From Adiantum capillus-veneris (lineage: Eukaryota; Streptophyta; Polypodiopsida; Polypodiales; Pteridaceae), in the NCBI GenBank assembly GCA_014529385.2, contig CM043962.1:48434598-48498597 (forward strand): a stretch of DNA of 64,000 nucleotides, written 5' to 3'. The notes beneath the pieces were generated by a model that was given only the letters and a program-made list of their open reading frames with translations, was not told where the DNA came from and made no database searches. A program made the translations under genes and the position numbers. This document shows, in pieces, positions 23,741 to 39,445 of the stretch. Within the stretch, counting starts at the first letter, position 1; each line of letters begins with the position of its first letter.

Positions 23741-24300
23741 AACATTCTTCATTAGTGAAATTTTGAACATAAATTATATTAGCATATACTTAAATATAAT
23801 ACAAATATTGACATATTAGCTATACTACTAATTTACTATAGCAGTTCTAGATTATGTCCCATACTATATTTAAGGTGCCAAAGGTTTGGCCTTATGGTCC
23901 TAGATTTAGCCAAGTGGTCAACACATATAGGACCAAGTGCACACTGTGCCACAAAACTTGGCCACCACTTCACTTGCCAAAGTTTAGGCCACATGGTCAA
24001 TCCTAAGTTTCCAATGTTCTTATTATGTCACCTTTTGCCTCGTGGAAAACCTAGGCTTGTTTTCACATACTCAGGCACTTCAAGCCACAATAAATTGTCA
24101 TTACTCTTCGGCAACCCTTTTGTTCAAGTCTTTGAAAAAACATTGTTTAAGGCCACCCTAAACCATTTTCATTTAGGGGTGTCTAAAACTAGCCTTTTGG
24201 CAATTCGAGAAGAAAATGGTCAAAGTTTTATACTTAGTTTTAACCACTTGACCAATTCAAATATTGGAAAGCAAGGTCTTGTAATACTTTTCTTTGGACA
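23741..24300. other. Stretch without a gene
   Basis: AT-rich, with several dispersed (C/G)CCACTTG(C/A)CC-like strings but no regular repeat. One plus frame (23894-24346) is open for 150 codons but has no recognisable domain. Confidence 0.35.
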
Positions 24301-25850
24301 TCACACATTAAAACTAGGTCCCTCACTTGTCCAAGCTATGCTCTAATACAATAAAGGGATTTTGGTTTCAAGATGCACCACTTTCCCAACCTTGATTCCA
24401 TTAAAGAAGCTAGCTCTACTTAGACATTTAATAGCAAGGTCCTGCAGCAGTTCAGATTGAACATTTTCCATGGCAGCTAGGTCCACCACTTATCTAAGCT
24501 ATGCTCTAATAGAGTAAGGGGGTTTTGGTTTCAAGATCCACCACTTGTCCAAACTTGATTTGGGAAGCAAAGTCCTATAATAGTTTGCTTTGGACATTCA
24601 CCATTACAACTAAGTCCACCACTTCTCCAAGCTATGTTCTAATACACTAAGGAGGTTTTGGTTTCAAGGAGAACCACTTGTACGACTTTGTTTTTGGAAG
24701 TAAGGTCTTTACATAGTTCACCTTGGACCTTGGACATTGGATACTACAACTAAGCCCACCACTTGTCCAAGATATCCTCTATATAGCCACAGGGTTTGGG
24801 TTTCAAGATTCACCACTTTTCCAACCTTTCTTCCATTAAAGAAAGGAGGGGCATTATAACTAGGTCCACCACTTGTCCAAGCTATGCTCTGATATAGAAA
24901 GGGGATTTTGGTTTCAAGGTCCACCACGTGTTCAACCTTGCAAGACTCAAGGGATACTTGGACATTGGAAAGCATAGTCCTCTAGTAGTTGATAGGTGGC
25001 AGTGGGTATTACAACTAGGTCCAACCTATGCTCTCATATAGCAAAGAGGCTTTGCTTTCAAGGTCCACCACTTGTCCAACCTTGCTTCCATTAAAGAAAT
25101 GAGGGGCTACGTAAACATTGGCAAGCAAGGTAGCAAGGTCCTAAGGTGTTTCACCTTGGATATTGGGCATTATAACTAGGTCCACCACTTGTCCAAGCTA
25201 TGCTCTGATCAAGAAAGGGGATTTTTGTTTCAAGGTCCACCATGTGTTCAACCTTTCTAATATAGAAAGGGGATTTTCATTTCAAGGTCCACCACGTGTT
25301 CAACCTTGAAAGACTCAAGGGATACTTGGACATTGGAAAGCATAGTCCTATAGTAGTTGATAGGTGGCAGTGGGTATTAAAACTAGGTCCAACCTATGCT
25401 CTAATATAGCAAAGAGGCTTTGGTTTCAAGGTCCACCACTTGTCCAACCTTACTTCCATTAAAGAAATGAGGGGCTACGTAAACATTGGCAAGCAAGGTA
25501 GCAAAGTCCTAAGGTATTTCACCTTGGATATTGGGCATTATAACTAGGTCCACCACTTGTCCAAGCTATGCTCTGATATAGAAAGGGGATTTTTGTTTCA
25601 AGGTCCACCACGTGTTCAACCTTGAAAGACTCAAGGGATACTTGGACATTGGAAAGCATAGTCCTATAGTAGTTGATAGGTGGCAGTGGGTATTACAACT
25701 AGGTCCACCACTTGTCCAACCTATGCTCTCATATAGCAAAGAGGCTTTGGTTTCAAGGTCCACCACTTGTCCAACCTTGCTTCCATTAATATAGCAAGGA
25801 GGATTTGGTCTCAAGGTTCACCACTTGTCCAACCTATGCAAACCTTTTTC
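24300..25850 (+). repeat. Second box-containing repeat family (316-368 bp period)
   Basis: GACATTGGAAAGCATAGTCC recurs at 24961, 25329 and 25645, giving periods of 368 and 316 bp. The difference is an extra ~54-bp AAAGGGGATTTT...GTCCACCACGTG subunit near 25255. The GGTCCACCACTTGTCCAA box occurs several times per unit, but the spacers (GATAGGTGGCAGTGGGTATT, TTGGGCATTATAACTAG) are unrelated to those of the 11-21.7 kb array. This block lies directly upstream of the acceptor of the DUF7869-like gene and may be intronic. Confidence 0.85.
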
Positions 25851-25929
25851 ATTTTGTAGCATGATTTTTTGTTTGAAGAGTATTTTTCTATAACTATGGA
25901 TTTAACAATGTAATCTTTTTACTTACAGG

Positions 25930-28900
25930 ATGGACTTCGAATCTGGGGAGAAAGTACATATGATACTTGACAATGAAATCGTTGGTATTGGTTGTGTGTG
26001 TAGAACAGATCCAGATTCCACTTGTGGTGGTACAAAGATAGGGCTGGGAAATGTCTCCATACTAGTGGAGGAATGCTTGAAGGATGTGGTCCTACCTTTT
26101 CCTACAATGGATACTTCATCTCTCCAAGGCTCATTATGGAGTGTTGTTCGATGGTCAAAGCTTCTTTTGCAATCTTTTGTATTAAATGGGAACTTAATTG
26201 ATCCACACGAAAGCTACAATGGTGATGAAGAACATGATCATTCTGATCCTCTAGTTACAGATGCAATACCTTTGACAAGCCCAGAATTTGAAGCAATGAT
26301 TCGAGAGTCTTGGAGAAATCAGAGGGTCCTTTTAAAAGATGACACAATGATGCAAACCATGAATGAAGGGACCATCTTATATGTATTTCCACATGATTAT
26401 GTCAACTTTCAGGAACTTGGTCCTGATTGTGTGGGTGTGGGTATTGAAAGAGAAAATGCAAGCATTGATGATGTGGTTGAATTGGGTAGCATCACTTTGC
26501 TAAAGTGGCCCATCAAGCAGACAACAATGTTGAATGGGAGCCCATTACAACGCTTTGTTCCTGTTGATGGCATGCATGCTACATATGAGGATGTATCCAA
26601 CGATGGCAATGTTGGAAAAAAACTTGATGGGAGTAATGTTGTCCAGTTGTCAAGGAAGAGACGATACACTTTCATGAACAGGACTCAAAAATCAAAAGCA
26701 GCACCAGCTTCGACTTTTTACCTTTCAAACAAATCAATTCAAAGGGTATCATGCATTGATTGTTGTGCACAAAAATGCTGCCAATTTGCAGATCGTGATA
26801 TGGTGACAAGGTTACGACAACAATTTTGGGGAGAGTCTCAAAAATCACGCACTAATTATGTTTATGATGTTCTTTCTATATGTTATCAGAAAGATGAGAA
26901 GTCACGATACCAATTCAGGCTAAATGGATCTATTGTTTGTTGTAGAGCATGGTATGAGCTACATGGAATACCAAAGACATCATTTTATCGATACAAGGAG
27001 AACTTTGAAAATGGTGTGCGCCAATATGTACATGGGAACACATGTACATTGAGAAGGGGACTTCAACATACTAGTTTAGCAAGAGCACTACTAAATGAGT
27101 TTGTGGAAAACAACTCTGAGAAGATGCCACATAGAAGTAGAACACTGCTAGATGGCTCAAGAGAGACTCAATTGGTGATTCCATCAACATACAAACAAGT
27201 GGATATTTTATGTGAAATCAACACGACACTTGACCAAATGGGCTATGAGAAGAAGCTATCCCAATCTTCTTTTGGTAGAATTTGGAACAAAGAGTACCCA
27301 CATGTCACTTTAACAAAGACGAGTGAGTTCTCTAAGTGCAATATTTGTAGCTCAATCAAGGCAAGGTTAGAAGCTAAACCTTCTCTTGAAGAGAGAGCTC
27401 TTCTCTTGAGGGAGAGAGAAGTTCACATGGCACAACAAAAGAGTTGCAGAAGCCTATATTATGCATGGCGCACGTATTCAGAAACTCAACCACAAAAATA
27501 TGTATGCATAATCCATGATAAGATGGATCAAAAGAAGACTACCATTCCTAGATTACGCATTGTTCCCAAGGGTGTGGATTCAGGATATAATCTGCAGGTG
27601 GCATTGATTGGCATGATCACTCATGGACATGGAGAAGGTCATTACGGACACTTTGTCTTGAATGGTTTGTGGCCAGCTGATCCAAATCTTACAATTGGCT
27701 CAATTGCTAATTGTTTACATAACCTCGAGAGGATAGATAAGCATCCTCTTGGTGATCTAGTAACAAATGGACTTCCAAGGAGCAATATTTCACTACTACA
27801 TGCTTTGAACTCAAGGGATGCTTTGGACTACCATAACTTGAGTGATGGAAAAGAGCCCATTGTGCAGTCGTCAGAAATTGCAGAAGAGGAATTGGGGTCA
27901 ACATTTCGCAGATTGCCAGAGAACTTGTTGCTACAATTGGATAATTGTGCAGGGGAAAACAAAAATCGATACTTATTTGCCTATTTGTCAATGCTTGTTG
28001 CAAGGGGTGTTTTCAAAACCATCAGCTGGGATTTTTAATGGTTGGGCATACACATGAGGACATAGACGCCATGTTTAGTAGGTTTTCAGAGAAGTTGAGA
28101 GTTACACAAACCTATACTTTGCCACATTTGATGGATACATTACGAAACAGCTCATCTTCATCTCCAGCTCCATTTTTTCTCACAAAGATCCCCGATTTCA
28201 AGCAATATTGTGATGGCTATCTTTGTGATGGACAAGACATACTTGTTGGACATTCCAAACCGCTTCAGTTCAGGTTCTTTATGCAGGATGAGACACCAAT
28301 GATGCAATATAAGGCACATGTAGGTGTATCAAGTTGGAGTGGAAGTATTCGCCTTTGGAAAACAGACACAGAAGGCAAGCCAATGTTACCACATGGAGAT
28401 CCACCTCTAGTACAAATGGCGGAGTATGTCAAGGCCCACGAAGAAGTCATTTTGGTGCTAAAGAACTATATAAAATTTTGGAAAAATTTAGGGAATGGTT
28501 CAAGTATTCCGCGATATTATAGACCCGTGATAGATTATTGGAGTAAGGTAATTGAAGAGATTGGAAAAGCAATCATATCAGAGGGAGTCTTGTATGAAAT
28601 GTTTTGGCCAAAAACTCAAGAATATTCTCACCTACAAAGCACTACAATGAATTTGCAACAAGGAGCAGAAAGATTCCTAGGCCTTGAAGAGTTGAACGAT
28701 CATTTTTGTGGGCCTCAACGAGATAGGCCAAGGGAAGAGTTTGACCCTATGTCTGATGTGCACCAAGGTGACTTTCTTATGCTTGTTCCGAGTGACACAG
28801 AAATCTATCCAGTGTGGCTTGCAATGGCTTTATCTGACATTGATAATGAGCCTACATCACCAAACTACAGAAAACTCTTGATTCAATATTGGGCACCTTG

Positions 28901-29156
28901 CGCGAGAAAAAGTGGGATGACAGATACTCAAGCTTACAGTAATTGTTGGAAGGGTTATTGGGCTGTCAACTATAAGGACCCACAAGTGTGGGAAACTATA
29001 GATGCAATTGTTTGGTCCTGGAGACCCAACAAAGAAGGACCATTTTCTAGAATAAAGATTCCAGAAAGACATGCTCTAAAAGCCAAAGAAGGCCTCACTC
29101 GTGCACATCAGCCACACTTGGATCAAAGTTCAGATATGGTATCAAATGTGGAGTAG
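25930..29156 (+). pseudogene. DUF7869-like gene, possible RNase H-fold transposase relative, one frameshift
   Basis: An open frame runs from ATG 25930 to 28038. The rest continues in another frame to 29156, so about 1,070 codons are interrupted by one small indel near 28015-28035, where the frame leaves VFKTI and resumes at GFLMVGHTHEDID. Features: a Cys cluster CIDCCAQKCC then MVTRLRQQFW (residues ~275-300), CIIHDKMDQKKT (~526), GHGEGHYGHFVLNG (~560), LQLDNCAGENKNR (~669), GHTHEDIDAMFSRF, and a Tyr/Trp-rich C-terminus (GDFLMLVP..EIYPVWLAMAL). DN...ENKNR followed by GHTHEDID is what I recall of the DUF7869 family. HDxxD, LDN and HTHEDxD could form an RNase H-like triad (inference). An acceptor ACTTACAG lies one base before the ATG, so a 5' exon is likely. 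A sequencing error could also explain the frameshift. Confidence 0.7.
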
Positions 29157-29440
29157 AATTAGTATTGTGACTATACTAGTCAATTTGTAAACAAAATCTT
29201 TTTTGTATCTTCCTTTGTTTTATGTAATTTATAGTTATTATTCAAATCCATGTGTTGTACATCCTCTTGACTTTTGGTGTTTATCAACACCACAATCCTA
29301 TGAGATTTTCACTTTATTTACTAGCCACACACCTCAATTTTTCCCACTTTAAGTGGAAAATTCCCAAATTACATGAATTCGGTCGATTTGGAGATTCCCA
29401 TAATGTGAGATTTTTACCAAAATACCTAATATGGTCTTAA
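29157..29440. other. 3' flank of the DUF7869-like gene
   Basis: AT-rich and noncoding, probably a 3' untranslated region followed by intergenic DNA. No clear repeat was found. Confidence 0.4.
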
Positions 29441-31855
29441 ACGGTATGTGGCACAAGTTTCTCAACACATACACAAAGAAATGTGTGAAAAGTGGAGACA
29501 GGCACCAACAAAGGAGGCTACAATAGCAGAGGCTTGTCTGATATTCCGATGGTGGCACAATGATCACTACATGGACCACAACATTCCATATACGGAGTCA
29601 TGGCTCAGTTGGTAGGAAATTTGTATTGCACATTGGGGTGGCATTATGACGTGTAGAAAGAAGCTTCGATGGACCAGACACTCCACGCACAAACCTTGTT
29701 GAGAGCAAGCATGATAGCTGGCTAGTAGAGGAGTGTTTCTATAGATGCATCTTGTTGTACGATGCATGTAAAATCGACCTAGAAAATTCTATTCTATAGA
29801 GCACCAAGGACATTTCATGGAAAACACATTGGGAAGGGCCATCAATTCAAAATCTTTTTGAATGACATGGAAGTTGTTCCATTCAAGTAATAAGGACAAT
29901 GAGTGAAACTACTTAGGGGACTCCAATGTGCAAAGCAAGTACTCCACTAACAGGGGATAAGGAGACATCACAAAAAAAACAAAGAACAAGTGAAGTTATT
30001 AATGTGGAAGATGATGCATCACACAAGCGAGAGTACAACTTGGTTAGTAAAGATGGCAAGAAGTGTGGGGCGCCCCGTAAGATTTATTTTATGCAAGAAA
30101 GCACATCACAAACCCTAGAGCTCAAGACAAATTTAGGTGGAAAGTGTGTAATGGAATGCAAGGTAAATGAATCAATGTGGGCTATATGACGAACACCACA
30201 AGGTAGTAGAGTCACATGCAGTGGAACACCAAGGGGACATCAAAGGTGTGGATAGAATATTGCAAGTTCAAGCCTTGGTGTATTGGCCCCCTCTTCTGAA
30301 GGATACAAAAAGTATCCCAAAGATGTAGTGTGCCAGTGGTTTTGATTTTCTCTAGATCATGTTTTACATTGCTACATAAAAGACCAAAACATAGAGCCAT
30401 AGCCTCAACGTACACATGTGGCCTGTGTATGTGGGCACTAACCTAACCAATGAAGAGGTGAAAATATTGCATTATAAATGATGGAAACTCTTCTCATACC
30501 TGCTCGAAACTAGAGGAACACGCCATGATACAACCACTCCTCAAGGTAGTGCACAAGCCACAATGCGGTATGGTGTGCACGTATAATATCGCGCTTCCAT
30601 TTTTGGAGATGTTGCACGCAAGATCAGCCTAGCGATAGCGCCGAAGGCAAAGGTCATAGAGGAGATATGTGGGGTAGATGGTGTTCATGATGTCTTCAAA
30701 GTAGAGTCCCATAGTAAAGACGATCATGTCGGGCTGTATAGTGTTTGTATTTTCAAGGAGCCGTCATGCACATGCCCAGACTTCATGGATCAAGTGACAA
30801 AGCAAAAACCCAATCTTGCATGCAAACACATCTAAAGTCAATGCCCAACAAGAGCCATTGGAACTCCCAAACGGAGCCAAAGAGCTGATGCTGCTAGATG
30901 TTCCCCCACAACCTCGAGAAGCAAAGCCTACACTCACACCTAAAGAAGAGGACAGATTAAGATACTTATAGAAAAAACAACTGAATACTGTTCCCACGTA
31001 GCCATCAAGTGGGAAAAGAGGATGCTCCATTCCATAGGAACCCTGAAAATAGACACAAACGTGATCAGAGGGAGGAATGGATGCAACCATCCCTTCCATA
31101 TCCACTGTTGTGATTGAAGTGTTAGCAATAAAGAAAAGGATACAGACATAAGAGTCAGTGCCACTGTTCAACTCACAACTGAGGTGAAGAAAAGGATGGT
31201 TGACAAAGCTCCCAACATACCTTGTATGTTTGGTCGAAGCAACAAAGATTATCAGAGATGACGTCTCTTTTTGCCTAGTACCTAGAATGAGAAGATGGTC
31301 AAAACATGCCAGGCTAATATAGAAACATCCTACATGGCTATATTACCCTCAACTTCCAACACCTAAGGTAGGAGAGATAATAAGTGACACTTATATGATG
31401 AAAATCCTAAGGGGCACCATTAATCTTTTCACTGGATCTCCTGACCTTACATGTGTGATGCTCAAAAAAATCTACAAGACCTTATTAGCTTGCATCAAAG
31501 TTTTTGCACCTTATAAAGCCACATACTCCAGTATGTTGTCAACGGGCAACACTATCACCAAGTTCTCTTATGATCTATCCACTCAACCATCACCACAAGT
31601 GCTACATCATTCTACCAACGACCGAGTGATGTTTTTGCCAATCTATCAAATGTAAGATTTTGAGGAAGATTTCTACACCGGTTTGTTTACATATGACAAC
31701 AAAAATTTTGGCCCAAAGATCAATATCGGAAATATTAGGTATGAATCATACTTAAAGATGATCATGCCACCCGGTTTCCACTAGAGACAAATCAACCAGA
31801 CGGCCTACGAGAAGAAGAACCGTCATGTCAGGGATGACATGGACGTTGAGGGGGG
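29440..31855 (+). pseudogene. Relic of a SWIM-zinc-finger mobile element gene
   Basis: Open segments are separated by single stops and frame changes. Segments include VAQVSQHIHKEMCEKWRQ (~29.45 kb), a basic stretch with KKCGAPRKIYFMQE (29926-30189), and a clean segment from about 30450 to 30834. The last segment ends in PSCTCPDFMDQ...LACKHI, a CxC...CxH SWIM zinc finger of the kind found in MULE/FAR1-type transposase proteins. That frame contains in-frame TGA (30466) and TAA near 30577. The stretch ends with the C-terminal module and polypurine tract described below. Whether SWIM and C-terminal module belong to one ancestral protein is inferred from order and strand only. Confidence 0.5.
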
Positions 31856-31858
31856 AAG
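31395..31858 (+). pseudogene. C-terminal module before a polypurine tract, copy 1
   Basis: Reads FSYDLS...VMFLPIYQM, stop, DFEEDFYTGLFTYDNKNFGP and ends HVRDDMDVEGGS, overlapping the purine tract GAGGGGGGAAG at 31848-31858. It aligns with the minus-strand module at the right end of the window (LSYDLS...LMFLPSYHLQTFKEAFYT..FMYKSKKFGP...HVMVDMN). The in-frame TAA at 31653-31655 falls where the other copy has CAA (Gln), so it is a nonsense mutation and not a true end. I do not recognise the family. Confidence 0.6.
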
Positions 31859-31861
31859 TAT

Positions 31862-32065
31862 TGACGCCTGAACACAAAAGAAGCCTTTCCAACTTTTCAT
31901 TTTTTGTATCACTTATTTTTTATAAGCAACATGAAATTTTGTAATGGGTTAAGCGGCCAATATTATTTGTGAGAATGAGCCTCTAAGAAGGAATTGTATA
32001 TAAGCCAATTTTTGTAACTCTAAGGGAGACTTTTGAATTAATCTAATCTTATGTTTACGGTGCAC

Positions 32066-32104
<39 letters not shown>

Positions 32105-32190
32105 GTTTTAGCACTCACTCAACCTTTAATTGCTCAATCAGTCTTTTGAGGCGAGCTGCTTTTGATTGTTGGTCTCCTTTGGATTTTCTT
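31862..32190 (+). mobile_element. LTR-like sequence after the polypurine tract
   Basis: It starts TGACGCC three bases after the purine tract. A TATA box (TATATAAG at 31997-32004) and a TTTTTGTAACTC stretch follow, then a GT microsatellite at 32071-32102. This fits U3-R of a 3' LTR. The right end and a matching 5' LTR were not found, so the boundary is approximate. Confidence 0.45.
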
Positions 32191-32196
32191 CCTTTG

Positions 32197-32433
32197 TCAT
32201 CTTTGATTTACCTTTCTTCTTTGCTCTTGTTTAGTGTCTTCTAAAATCGTCTCGATCTTTTGCCTTAGTCGAGTTGTAATTGCAAGCGTCGCAACCGCAG
32301 GGAGATGCTCTTCTACATCTTCTTTCAATCTTAACCATTCAATTTGAGATGGTGGTTCTAGCCACCTTTTGCATACATTAATGGATTCATATGCAATCTT
32401 TGTTAGAATTTCTCCACCTCCAATGTACTTTGG
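32197..32433 (-). pseudogene. 3' part of a plant-transposon-like coding sequence, split by the LTR element
   Basis: An open minus-strand frame of about 79 codons runs away from the left TSD. It begins with the residues KYIGGGEILTK and ends at a TGA (32197-32199). Its phase matches the 5' part at 39446-40213 exactly once a single TTTGG is kept, so the 7-kb element interrupted one coding sequence. It contains ESINVCKRWLEPP and an acidic/basic helical tail. No catalytic motif was recognised. Confidence 0.65.
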
Positions 32434-32607
32434 TGTTAGGCCAAGGGCTATAGGTAAGGGCCCAACCGTGGGGAGTCAAGGACTTAGGCCAAGGGCCCGG
32501 ACTGAAGGTGTGGATAGGGGATCCGTTTAGGGCAAAGGGCTATGGTCTCTCCTATAATAGGTTGGCTGGGATGAGGATCCGGAGTTCAGTCTCCCTTCGG
32601 CCTTTCA
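32434..32607 (+). mobile_element. 5' LTR (174 bp)
   Basis: Starts TGTTAGGCCAAGGGC and ends GGCCTTTCA. It contains CTCCTATAATAGG, a possible TATA element, conserved in the right copy. TTTGG lies directly outside. Confidence 0.9.
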
Positions 32608-32608
32608 C

Positions 32609-32620
32609 TGGTATCAGAGC
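32609..32620 (+). promoter_or_regulatory. Primer-binding site
   Basis: TGGTATCAGAGC, complementary to the 3' end of plant initiator-Met tRNA, two bases after the LTR end. It defines the plus strand as coding for this element. Confidence 0.9.
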
Positions 32621-32680
32621 TTAGGGGAGGGAGAGCTATGGAGGAAGGGGGAAGATGCCCTTGCATGGTGGAGTGAATCT

Positions 32681-32815
<135 letters not shown>

Positions 32816-33085
32816 CGCCATGAAGAGCGTGGTCCTCAAGACTGGGGGAGGGGTTTTGCATGTTGCATTGTGGAGAAGAAAAATCCCAAGCTTGGCTGTG
32901 CAGGCATGTCCGCTTAGTAGAGGTGGACGACAAGCCGCTAAGGTCCACGGGTACAGTCTCTAACGAGGAGAGGAGGCACTAGTGCACCCAAGCCAAATTG
33001 CAAGATGAGGAGCTTGATGTGAGCGCAAGGATGTGGGAAGAACTTTCCGTCACAGGGGTGAGAGCCGGGCCGCACTGCAACAAGG

Positions 33086-33207
<122 letters not shown>

Positions 33208-33715
33208 CTAGCTTTCGCCCTGTGCTACCCATGTCCCCCCCTGGGCGAGGGAAGCCCTTGGGAGGTTGTTAGGACCTTAGCCCTGCCCCTTGCGTCAGTT
33301 CAAGAGCCTGTGGCACACACACTTCGCCTTAGGCTGACATCTTATGACACACACACCTCGCCTCGATTCAAAAGCCTGCGACACACCTCGCCTCAGCTCA
33401 ACACACATAGGCCACGCAGCTCTACAAAGCACTTGAACAGTGGAGCAACTGTGGAGCTTGTACAGAGTACGTCAACAATTCGACTTAGGAGCTTTACAGC
33501 TCAGCTACTGCATCTGACGCCCATCCCGGCTACCACAGGTCGGCTACCACAGGTCGGCTACTGCAGGTCGGCTATTGCACAGCTTCGGCTACTGCATAGA
33601 TCCGAGACAACTGCGCTACTTTCCATTCTATCCTACTCAAGGAGTTTGGCAACTCAATGCTTGATTTTGCATTTTTGGTGGGGTGTAACCCTAGGGACTG
33701 TTCACAAGGTCTCCA

Positions 33716-34458
33716 TTGGCCAACGCTAACATTGTGTGCAAACTTGCATCTGGACCATGTCTTTTCCTAGTACCCCAACCCACAACCGCAAGAGATTTCT
33801 TGCGATGGCAGCTGCTCCAAGAAAAGACCCCTTTTGCTCGCCAAGATACACGGATCACAATCCTAGAGGCGCAAATTCAAGAGCTAATCAAGGAGAATGA
33901 GTCACTTAAGCAACACCTGCACTTGCAAAAGCCTAGAAGGTTAAAGCTTCCCTCACCGAAACTGTTGTGGTAGTACCAAAACAAATGCATGAGGTAACAC
34001 ACAAGCAGCTTGGCACTCAAATACAAAAAGCACTACAAGAAAACCGACGGCAAGAGTCTCTTGGATTGAAGGTCAGGATTGGAGGGCTCAACTCCCCATG
34101 ATGCACCGAGGAAGACACACTCGAAGAAGCCATCACCAAGCTCAATGATATTCTCCATGATTCTATCTCTTGGATCAACGATACGAACAAACCAGTGCCA
34201 CCTAAACAAGGTATTCTTACATTCAAGGACAAGGAAATGTGAATGAAGCTACTACAACAATCTCGCCTCCTCAAGGGAAGAACACTTTCGACTGCCGAGG
34301 AATTGACCCCAAATCAACTCAAGCTCAAGGCAAGTGAGCTCAAGAAGATGCACGAAGCTCGTAAACAAGGTAAATGGGCTATCTATCGAGGTGGTAAAGC
34401 CATCATCCAAGAATTTCAAACTCCTAAACCGGCGCCTTTATCTCCTGACCCCCCTTAG
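33716..34458 (+). pseudogene. L1-ORF1p-like RNA-binding protein relic inside the LTR element
   Basis: The first frame carries a coiled coil (ITILEAQIQELIKENESLKQ). After a frame change near 33935, a second frame runs from about 33961 to 34458 with VRIGGLNSP, EEAITKLNDIL, ILTFKDKEM (RRM-like spacing) and LTPNQLKLKASELKKMHEAR followed by KQGKWAIYRGGKAII. Coiled coil, RRM-like part and LTP...ARKQGK...RGGK C-terminal part is the L1 ORF1p/Transposase_22 order. Family members are trimeric RNA chaperones of LINE elements. Two in-frame TGA codons (34099, 34240) sit where CGA (Arg) would fit. No reverse transcriptase follows. A divergent gag is the alternative reading. The motif match is from memory, so moderate confidence only. 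Confidence 0.5.
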
Positions 34459-34602
34459 GATCTACTATTTCCTTTTGCCTCTTTTTCCTTCTAATGGACC
34501 CTCAATCCTTAACTGTTATGTACCTCTCTGAAAACCACGTTTTGTAATGATCCCTTTTTTTCAGGTCCCATGGGTCATATGTGACCTCCCAGGACGATAA
34601 TG

Positions 34603-39258
<4,656 letters not shown>

Positions 39259-39260
<2 letters not shown>

Positions 39261-39271
39261 AGGGGGGAGTA
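39259..39271 (+). promoter_or_regulatory. Polypurine tract
   Basis: CAAGGGGGGAGTA directly before the TG of the right LTR. This is the plus-strand primer site expected for an LTR retroelement. Confidence 0.75.
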
Positions 39272-39272
39272 A

Positions 39273-39445
39273 TGTCAGTCCATGGGCTATAGGGCAGGGC
39301 CCGACCTAGGGGAGTCAAAGACTTAGGCCAAGGGCTGGACTGAAGGTGTGGACAGAGGATCCGTTTAGGGAAAAGGGCCATGGGCTCTCCTATAATAGGT
39401 TGGTTGGGAGGAGGATCCGGAGTTCAGTCTCCCTTCAGCCTTGCA
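39273..39445 (+). mobile_element. 3' LTR (173 bp)
   Basis: Starts TGTCAGTCCATGGGC and ends CAGCCTTGCA. It is collinear with 32434-32607 at about 88-89% identity by hand count, with one single-base gap. TTTGG follows directly. Confidence 0.9.

Noticed and set aside
23894-24346. 150-codon plus-strand frame
   Set aside because: No recognisable domain, frame contains box-like repeat fragments, no splice or start support.
27707-28003. Minus-strand frame opposite the DUF7869-like gene
   Set aside because: Shadow of the plus-strand coding sequence, no domain.
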